Assembly: GCA_017446265.1 (NCBI GenBank)
Contig: JAFSRD010000041.1
Coordinates: forward strand, 1 to 64,000
Length of the DNA: 64,000 nt
DNA from: Treponema sp.
Lineage (GTDB): Bacteria > Spirochaetota > Spirochaetia > Treponematales > Treponemataceae
Reading direction: 5' to 3'
Both the position numbers and the translations under genes were made by a program. The first letter of the stretch is position 1. Every line of letters starts with the position of its first letter. The notes under the pieces were generated by a model. It ran no database searches. It was not told where the DNA came from and saw only the letters and a list, made by a program, of their open reading frames with translations. Shown here in pieces: positions 9,194 to 16,800 of this stretch.

Positions 9194-9874
9194 TTATTTT
9201 TTTACAAAATACAACTCGCGAATAACGCGATCCTCGTTTATGCCGCGCTCCTCAAATTTTGTGCGGGGCCGCCACGCTTGTGCGCTTGCAAATCCGTCAT
9301 ACTTGTTGGAAAGATTTTGCGTTGCACAAAGTTCTGCAAGCGCGCTCTCGGCATACGCTTCCCAATCTGTTGCCATATAAAAATAGCCGCCTAAAGCAAG
9401 TTTAGACGCAAAGAGTTCTGTGCGCGGGCGCTGCACAAGCCGTCGCTTGTGATGCCGCTTTTTAGGCCACGGGTCAGGAAAAAAAACGTGAAATGCCGCA
9501 ACTGAATTGTTTGCAATCATATGAGAAAGCACTTCAAGCGCATCGTGCTCAATTATGCGTATGTTCGTAAGGTTTTGCGCAGCAATTTCGCCAAGCAATT
9601 TTCCCACACCCGGCTTGTGCACTTCAATGCCTATATAATTTACATCTGGGTTTTGAGAAGCGATAATCGCCGTAGCGGCTCCCATGCCAAATCCTATTTC
9701 AATGACAACGGGATTTTTATTGCCGAACAGTTTTTCATAGTCGAGCAACGCGTGTTCATACGGCACGCACCACACGGGAGAGAGCGCAGTGTAATTTTTT
9801 TTCTGCGCGTCAGTCATGCGCCCTATTCTAATAACGTATGTTTTCACATCAGATGCATATTTTTTTTCCGACAC
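9194..9874 (-). CDS. trmB: tRNA (guanine-N7-)-methyltransferase
   Basis: Methylates G46 of the tRNA variable loop using SAM. The 226-residue protein has the SAM-binding loop [21 protein letters not shown], and the family signature [17 protein letters not shown]. The C-terminal end ELYFVKK is also typical. Length is normal. The upstream lipoprotein gene ends 24 bases before its start and is on the same strand. Confidence 0.95.
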   Translation of the reverse strand: MSEKKYASDVKTYVIRIGRMTDAQKKNYTALSPVWCVPYEHALLDYEKLFGNKNPVVIEIGFGMGAATAIIASQNPDVNYIGIEVHKPGVGKLLGEIAAQNLTNIRIIEHDALEVLSHMIANNSVAAFHVFFPDPWPKKRHHKRRLVQRPRTELFASKLALGGYFYMATDWEAYAESALAELCATQNLSNKYDGFASAQAWRPRTKFEERGINEDRVIRELYFVKK

Positions 9875-9898
9875 GTGAAATCCCCTATCGACATGCAG

Positions 9899-10531
9899 TC
9901 AATTCTGTTTTTGAACAAGCATAAGGCATATAACTGAATCGTCTCGTGTAGAAATGCACGTTCGAATTTGAAATGCATCTTTCATCTCTGCAAAAATTGC
10001 GTCATCATCGCTCCAGGTCTCTTTGCGTACATCACAATAGATGAGCGTTTCGTTTTCATCGTACACTGCGACACGCTCATTCACATCGCTCCCTAAAAGT
10101 GCACGAGCAACAGCAACGTTTGATGAAACTAAAGCAGGCGGATACGACACAGTAAACGCGCTTTCAACATTTTCGCCTGCTGCATCTGTATAGATGAATG
10201 CATACGTGCCTTGCGGTATTGTATAGGATGAAGGGCATACAAAATTGGCATACCCTGCCCACTGCCTATTGTCAGAACCGACAATCTGCACATTTTCTAC
10301 AAACCATTCATAACCGCTCAATTTTGATGAGATGCGAATATGCGCAACACGGCGGACATCGCTTTGCGTCTCTGCAAAAACAGCAAGGCGCATTTTAGGC
10401 GCGGCAGTTTCATCGCTGTAATCAAAGACGACAGATGGGCGCACTTCAATCACGCTGGGCACGTCATTCGCGCACGAAAAAAACAGCGCGGCACAAACAG
10501 TGAACAACAAAAAACGGCAGCGCATCATCAA
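9899..10531 (-). CDS. Putative lipoprotein of unknown function
   Basis: 210 residues with a lipoprotein signal peptide (MRCRFLLFTVCAALFFSC); Cys follows LFFS, a permissive spirochaetal lipobox. The mature part begins with Val- and Asp-rich sequence, then YEWFVENVQIVGSDNRQWAGYANFVCPSSY, which suggests a beta-sandwich. No family recognised. Its start overlaps the stop of the upstream conserved gene by four bases, so the two are translationally coupled. It is probably attached to the periplasmic face of a membrane. Confidence 0.75.
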   Translation of the reverse strand: MMMRCRFLLFTVCAALFFSCANDVPSVIEVRPSVVFDYSDETAAPKMRLAVFAETQSDVRRVAHIRISSKLSGYEWFVENVQIVGSDNRQWAGYANFVCPSSYTIPQGTYAFIYTDAAGENVESAFTVSYPPALVSSNVAVARALLGSDVNERVAVYDENETLIYCDVRKETWSDDDAIFAEMKDAFQIRTCISTRDDSVICLMLVQKQN

Positions 10532-11694
10532 AAATTGAAAACAAGATTGATGACTGTAAGGTCGCTGGCAGTAAACTGATTGACAATAGAATCAAATTTA
10601 ACGCCAACTTTTTTACATGCGTCATCAAGATATGAAAGATAATACAAGCCGAGGTCTATGCCTTCCTGACCTTCTGGAAGTTCTCGGTAAAAATCTATGA
10701 GCGTCTTTTTTCGCGTATCAGCTGTTTTTTTCGCCTCGATGGTCTCCTTGATTTCTTGAAATTCATCGTCCTTATTGTATAGAGTAATTTGCAATCTGCC
10801 TTGTCTGCCGATTGATGATGCACCGCCGCCAAGTTTCCACGACAAAAATACTACTTCACGCTTGCGCTGCAATTCCTTGATAATTTTTCCGCGTATGTCT
10901 GCATCGAGAATGAGCGAGTCGATGTTGTCAACACCCTGATACATGTTCCTCGCTTCTTTTCTGATGTTTGAATTCTCACTGTTAAGCGCAAGTTCCATAA
11001 TCATCACAGAAATATATTCCGCTACTTTTGATTTTTCCATATATTCAACAAGCAGTGTACGGATAGTATGCAGGATTTCATCAAAACCGTCTTTTTTATG
11101 GAACAATGTGATTATATACCAATTCATGAGTCCCATACGGTTTAAGAATTTTTCTGTCATAAGCAAATAAACATTCTTTTCTTCAGCAGAATAGTCTTTG
11201 TTGCCCATTATTGATTTCCAGATAGGCGCTAAAATATTTTTGCGCTGCGCTTCTATAAGTTCCCCCTGATTGCCAAGCGTTAATTTCAACTGCCGCTCAC
11301 TGATGCGCGTTTCCTCATCAATAAGGCGGGCAGGATTGGAACGGTTGTACTTTCGCACGCATGCGCAGTGAACAAGCGCTTTATATATTTCTCGGTCAAA
11401 CTGCTTGTACAAAAGTGAATATACGACGATTTTGCACAGGTCCATGACTTCTTGACGCGAAGAAACAAACTCTGTCATTGAGATTTCTATCTTTGAGATA
11501 TAATCTAGAAGAATCATGCTCTGAATTGATTGCGGCGAAAAATTATTTACAGAAATGCCATATTCATCAGCATTATCTGCAAGCCGAAAACGAAGCAACT
11601 TTTTTTTCTGGCTTATAAAATGCGACGCACCGTCCTCTGTCAAAATGATTTTGAGAGGCAGTTCTATCATAAATTTCTTTTCTTGCGCACTCAT
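10528..11694 (-). CDS. Conserved cytoplasmic protein of unknown function
   Basis: 388 residues, soluble and mostly helical, without signal peptide or membrane segment. Segments include FRLADNADEYGISVNNFSPQ, KNILAPIWKSIMGNKDYS, LMELALNSENSNIRKEA and a C-terminal YYLSYLDDACKKVGVKFDSI. The piece MELALNSENSN faintly recalls histidine-kinase N-boxes, but no G-box is evident, so I do not call it a kinase. ATG 11694 (MSAQEKKF) is preferred: the longer frame to 11793 runs into a dispersed repeat and has odd composition. It is coupled to the downstream lipoprotein gene. It looks like a protein conserved among treponemes, but I cannot name it. Confidence 0.75.
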   Translation of the reverse strand: MSAQEKKFMIELPLKIILTEDGASHFISQKKKLLRFRLADNADEYGISVNNFSPQSIQSMILLDYISKIEISMTEFVSSRQEVMDLCKIVVYSLLYKQFDREIYKALVHCACVRKYNRSNPARLIDEETRISERQLKLTLGNQGELIEAQRKNILAPIWKSIMGNKDYSAEEKNVYLLMTEKFLNRMGLMNWYIITLFHKKDGFDEILHTIRTLLVEYMEKSKVAEYISVMIMELALNSENSNIRKEARNMYQGVDNIDSLILDADIRGKIIKELQRKREVVFLSWKLGGGASSIGRQGRLQITLYNKDDEFQEIKETIEAKKTADTRKKTLIDFYRELPEGQEGIDLGLYYLSYLDDACKKVGVKFDSIVNQFTASDLTVINLVFNF

Positions 11695-11742
11695 TCTACA
11701 TGCTTCTCTTTTATAATTAGTATCACTCCTACAAACAGTAAA

Positions 11743-11772
11743 CCTGTTCAAAAACCGCAGTTTCAGAACAGG
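11743..11772. repeat. 30-base hairpin repeat, copy 1
   Basis: Arms CCTGTTC and GAACAGG, with AAAC and GTTT pairing further in. The same 30 bases recur at 38965-38994 with only the two central bases changed (CG here, AT there). It lies between divergent genes here and just before tig in the other copy. Confidence 0.7.
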
Positions 11773-11801
11773 TGGTCTAAGTCTATTATACACTATGGCA
11801 C

Positions 11802-11829
11802 TTGCATTGTAAACACGTGTTACTATACA
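11802..11829 (+). promoter_or_regulatory. Probable promoter of the membrane protein gene
   Basis: TTGCAT at 11802, a 16-base spacer and TATACA at 11824. The predicted transcription start falls within a few bases of ATG 11839, which would make the mRNA leaderless or nearly so. No ribosome site precedes that ATG. Confidence 0.45.
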
Positions 11830-11838
11830 CTGTGCAGT

Positions 11839-13845
11839 ATGAGGAAATTGCGAGCTTCAGCGCTTCTCGCCTGCACACTATTTGCCGCTACGTCGCTTTG
11901 TGCACAACAGCCGAATATGCCGCATGGCAACGCGTTGTGCAACGATACTGCCGCATTCCTCACGACAGCAGGGTTTGCACCTGTACGCGAATCGCTTGTA
12001 CCAAGCGTTTCAAACGACTTTCCGTACAACATTACCGTTTATCAAAAAGCAACAAAATCATACGAAGGGAACAGTGGCAGAAGTACGCTTATTCTCGCAT
12101 TCACTATGGAAGATGTATATATGCATCGCCCGCTTATTGAAAACATTCTTACCAAAATAAAAAAAATAGAGCGCGATTACAACATGCTTATATTGGTTTC
12201 ATATGGTGACTTCCAAATTACTGATGATGCGCTTGTAGTGCGGGGAACAAATGTATTCACAGAAAATATTGAATCGCCTGACGATTGCACTGCTGTCTGC
12301 ATTTCGTTTACGCCAGACGAAAATGCGGCTATTGTGCCTGGCGGAGGTGGCAGCGTTTCACCGCATTGGCTTGTTTCGCGCCTTGCACATGCATGCAACA
12401 GCAGCGGCATGCCGTTTTCACTGCACGGCGGCAGTCTCGGCTCACTGTTCAAACTGAAGATTCTTACGACAGAGGCACGCACAGCACTCTTTTTAGAGCG
12501 CGACATTCCGTGCGCTGCTTTTGCCATTCCGCTTGCATGCGCTGAAGATAGCTGTGTCAACTTCTTCAGCACTTTTTTGTCATCGTATTCTGCAAAGGAC
12601 ACAGATGCATGGGACAAGCACTATATTTTTTTTCGTGCAGGAGGCGCGTTTTTTCTTATAAATGAGCAATTCATTATAGCATGCTTTATTTTTATAGCAT
12701 TTGTGAGTTTATTTATCTTGTGCGAATTTTCATTCAACGTAAGCAAACGGCGACGTGAAACACGGCGTGATGTGTACCGCTTGTGGTATGTGCTGCCTGC
12801 CACTGTCGTCATCTGTGCATTGACTTTTCAAACGAGCCAGCTGCTTGTACGTGTTTTGTCTCATGTAATAAGCATTAACGTAAGAGAGCAAATCATATTA
12901 AAAATTACAGCAGCGTTTATAGCGGTAACAGCTATTTATTTTTTTCAGGTACAGCATCAGGGCACACTTGAAAAACGCGCATACGGCTATATCCTTACGC
13001 TCGTCTCAGTGCTCAATATTTTTATTTTTTGCGCAGTTGACATCTCGCTGTTCTTTCTGTTCACGATTGAATATATCATTGTCTACACATCGCGCCCGCT
13101 CAAACGCGTATGGCAGCTCATCATTTCATTTGCGCTCATGGCAATTCCATTCATGCCGTACGTAATCCAAATAATCAAATATGGAACTGCATCGACAGCG
13201 CACTACATGGCCTACAGTTCATTCATACACAACATGCTGTTTGCATTTCTTTTTTTGCCGTTTTTACTCCAGTGGCTGCGAATCATTGCACGTGCAAATG
13301 CACGGTGGAAAAAGCTTGCACTGACTGCAAAAGGCATACGCGTGCGCAATACGGTCATATCGGCAACAGCCACAGTGATAATAGTTTTGCTGCTCGTCGT
13401 TGCAGTGCGCTACATTCCAACGCTGCTCATATCTTCAGAACGCAGAAGCATGCCGCCAGCTATGAGCATGCAACAGCGTGACGACGGCTTAATCACCTGC
13501 ACTGTTTCTGACCGTTCCTTTTTTGGCGACACTTCGCGCACGCTCACTATACGGCTCGGTGCAGAAGCAGAACAGTGTACTGTTGCAATAAGAGGAGCCC
13601 ATTCAAATGCCGTCATTTATTCTGATGCGCAGCATGTCTCCGACACAACAAGCAAGACAGACACATTCATCATGCCGACATGGCCGCCCAAAACGCTGAC
13701 GTTTTCATACGCAGCAGATGCATCTACATCTTCGACAGTCACTATAACAGCAATCTATCCGAGCAGCAAAACGGGAGAGCGGATTATGCGTACACATGCA
13801 GTAGAAATTCCTGCGCTCGCAAAAACTGGTGCAGAGGCACTATGA
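11839..13845 (+). CDS. Large polytopic membrane protein with periplasmic N-terminal domain
   Basis: 668 residues. A signal peptide (MRKLRASALLACTLFAATSLCAQ) is followed by about 250 extracytoplasmic residues containing LILAFTMEDVYMHRPLIENIL and GGGGSVSPHWLVSRLAHACNSSGMPF. Six to nine hydrophobic segments follow (roughly 265-550), then a periplasmic beta-rich tail of about 130 residues. The order of a possible hydrolase-like exported domain, membrane bundle and tail faintly resembles M28/GAA1-like proteins, but no complete zinc ligand set is visible, so I assign no function. ATG 11839 gives a clean signal peptide; the frame is open further upstream only by chance. It overlaps dinB by four bases (ATGA), so the two are coupled. 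Confidence 0.8.
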   Translation: MRKLRASALLACTLFAATSLCAQQPNMPHGNALCNDTAAFLTTAGFAPVRESLVPSVSNDFPYNITVYQKATKSYEGNSGRSTLILAFTMEDVYMHRPLIENILTKIKKIERDYNMLILVSYGDFQITDDALVVRGTNVFTENIESPDDCTAVCISFTPDENAAIVPGGGGSVSPHWLVSRLAHACNSSGMPFSLHGGSLGSLFKLKILTTEARTALFLERDIPCAAFAIPLACAEDSCVNFFSTFLSSYSAKDTDAWDKHYIFFRAGGAFFLINEQFIIACFIFIAFVSLFILCEFSFNVSKRRRETRRDVYRLWYVLPATVVICALTFQTSQLLVRVLSHVISINVREQIILKITAAFIAVTAIYFFQVQHQGTLEKRAYGYILTLVSVLNIFIFCAVDISLFFLFTIEYIIVYTSRPLKRVWQLIISFALMAIPFMPYVIQIIKYGTASTAHYMAYSSFIHNMLFAFLFLPFLLQWLRIIARANARWKKLALTAKGIRVRNTVISATATVIIVLLLVVAVRYIPTLLISSERRSMPPAMSMQQRDDGLITCTVSDRSFFGDTSRTLTIRLGAEAEQCTVAIRGAHSNAVIYSDAQHVSDTTSKTDTFIMPTWPPKTLTFSYAADASTSSTVTITAIYPSSKTGERIMRTHAVEIPALAKTGAEAL

Positions 13846-16800
13846 GCGGCAACTATTTTCTGCACGTTGACATAGATGCGTTCTTTGCTTCTGTCGAGCA
13901 ACTCGACAATCCTGAACTGCGCGGCAAGCCCGTCATTGTAGGCGGACTTCCTGGTGAGCGGCGAAGCGTTGTGTCTACCGCTTCATACGAAGCGCGTGCA
14001 TACGGCGTTCACTCTGCAATGAGCGTAGCAGAAGCGTATAGGCTCTGTCCCAACGGCGTGTTCATGCACGGGCGTATGAAACGCTATCATGAGCTTTCCG
14101 CGAAAATCATGGACATATTCCGCACCTATTCGCCCGATATGGAACAGATGTCTGTTGACGAAGCGTTCATCGACTTGACAGGAACGGAACGCCTTTTTGG
14201 AAAGCCGTCAGAAACGGCGATGAAGCTCAAACGCGAAGTTCAAAAAAAAATCGGACTCACCGTATCATGCGGACTTGCAAGCACAAAATATATTGCCAAA
14301 CTTGCATCAGAGATAAACAAACCTGACGGATTTTTTGAAGTTGCTCACGGCGACGAAGAGCGGTTTATGCTTTCGCTGCCGCTCAAAAAAATTTGGGGCA
14401 TAGGACCAACAACGCTTTCGCGCATAAACGCGGCAGGCATGCACACTGTCAAAGACATTCACGAAAAAAGCAAAAATCTCTTGATGACACTTTTTGGCGA
14501 ATCAACTGGTTCATTCCTGTACAATGTTTCGCACGGAAATGAAGTTGACGCGTTCACAAAAGAAGCGCAATCACATTCGATAAGCGCAGAAACAACGTTT
14601 GCATACGACATCACAGACGCATACACAGCAGAAACTGCGCTCATGGAGTTATGCCACACTGTCATGTTCCGCCTGCTCAAAGAAGGATTTACGAGCAAAA
14701 CAGCGCTTGTAAAGTTGCGTTATGACGACTTTACGACTGTCTCAATTCGTGAGACGAGAACGTCGGAAATCACTTCTACAGACGAGCTGTACGAGCGCGT
14801 GTGCACGCTCTTTGAAAAAAAATATGAGGCGGGACGCGGCATTAGATTGCTCGGCGTAGGAGCAGAAAAAATTACAGCTCTTGATGCTCCGCGCCAGCAA
14901 GAGCTTTTTGATTTTGGCGAAAAGAAAAAACAAGCTGTTGAAAAAGCGATTTTAAATCTTTCACAAAAACATCCCGATGTAAAAGTGTATAAAGCGCGGC
15001 TTCTCAAAAAGACAAAGCTGCTCGTGTTTGCGTTGCTCGCTTCTTTTTTTATGACACATGGAAATCACGCATACGCAAAAACAGACGCAACTGCAAGCGG
15101 CGCGGGCGCAATCGTAACAGATGAAGCTGAACGTGACACAAGAGCGGACACAACAAAAGAATCTGTTTTTGATTTTGAGCTTGGGAACAACAATGTAGAA
15201 TTCTTTGCAAGCGGCTGCTGGGAATCGTCCATTGTACAAACGACAGCAACATCGTTCGGCTTCGGCAATCCGTTTGCGCTCTCATTCGGCATACCAGTGT
15301 TCAAGCAAAAAGTTGACTTGTCGCTTTTATTCACGATTAATAAATCGTGGTTTTTCAGCGCAGACTTTGCAGACAGTTTTGCAAAAAATACGATTGCAGC
15401 AGGCTATCGCGGAAACGGCATTGTAAAAGAAGCGATGATTGCGAACAGGGGCATCATTTTTCCGTCGTTCTATTCTGTTTCAGAGTTTGACAGAAACATA
15501 GACGGCGGCAAAAATCAAGCGCCGGGCATGTCGCTGCATTTGGCAGATGGCAAGTGGCGTTTTAATGCAGCCATTCGCTACGACATGCTTGCCGAGCATA
15601 ATGCGACATTCTACGGCACAAACAGCGTGTCCACAATTTCAATTTCTCCTGCTGCATGGCAGCGCGGCCAGCTGTTTGTGCTCCCCTCTTCGGAAGATGT
15701 TTCTGCCATTGCAAACATCTTCGTTGAATCTGATGACGGCACGCATACTGATTCAAACGCCCACACGTACAAGCGCCTTGCGCCGTCGCAGTATCTTTTG
15801 CTGCCTGCGCGCTCAATGATTGTCATTTCTTCAGACGCGCAAAGCGGCATAAAAAACGGAAAGCTCCCGCGCGTACTCATAACGTTTTCGTCGCGCACAC
15901 GGGAAAACATTAAAGATGAGCTTGGAAAATATGATGATACGGTACCGTCGGACGACGACCTTGCCGCTTTTTTTCTTGCGCGCATTCAAAAATATTTTTC
16001 AGGCACAGATTTAGAGCGCTACGCATATGCACCGCACGCAGAAAATCATTACGGGCTTTTTACGACAATAGCAGGCGACGACGCGCTCATCATCCAGTCG
16101 CCCGACGGATTTTCGCCGTTTGCATGCGCGCACCGCTACGACTGCGGCATCACAACTGCAACAGATGCATCTGTCATATTCGCACGCACAAAGCAGACGG
16201 CATCTTCATACAGCGCGGCAATTGCGGAACGCAACATAGATTTTGTTGCCGAAGATTTTTTTTTAACAACGCATACGTTCGTTGACATGTACAGCGCGCA
16301 TAATGCAAGCAACGACATGCGCTCACCTGCATCGCGCTACCCGCTTGCAAATAGCGCACCGGGATTTTATCTCGGCTACGATGAAGCGACAGACATGCAG
16401 CTCGTGTTGCGCACCTACACGCCTGTAACGCGTTTTGATATTGGCACAGATGTAAGCGCAGGCTCTGTTACTGTGTATAAAAACAACATCATAGACGGCG
16501 GCGCGACATATGACGAGGAGACAGGTTGCGTTACGCTTTCTACAGCTGTCTCGGACACAGACAAGATTTACATCACCTGGTACGAAGATTCATCTTCAAT
16601 AAATGATGGCGCAATTGCAACAGCGGCAGGATTTTCATACGATTTTTTCCCGGGATTTTTTGCGGACATCTCGTTCTCATCGCGATGGGCGCTTGGCGTG
16701 CGCAACAAATTTGCAGATGCAGCTTCCAGCCGTACAGGATTTGTCTCGCTCGCAACAGGCGCACGCTACACGAACGGCGGATTTTCCGCAGCAAATGCAA

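Noticed and set aside
11530-11838. Upstream extension of the membrane protein gene by 103 codons
   Set aside because: It crosses a dispersed repeat and the promoter and would bury the signal peptide; ATG 11839 gives a normal export signal.
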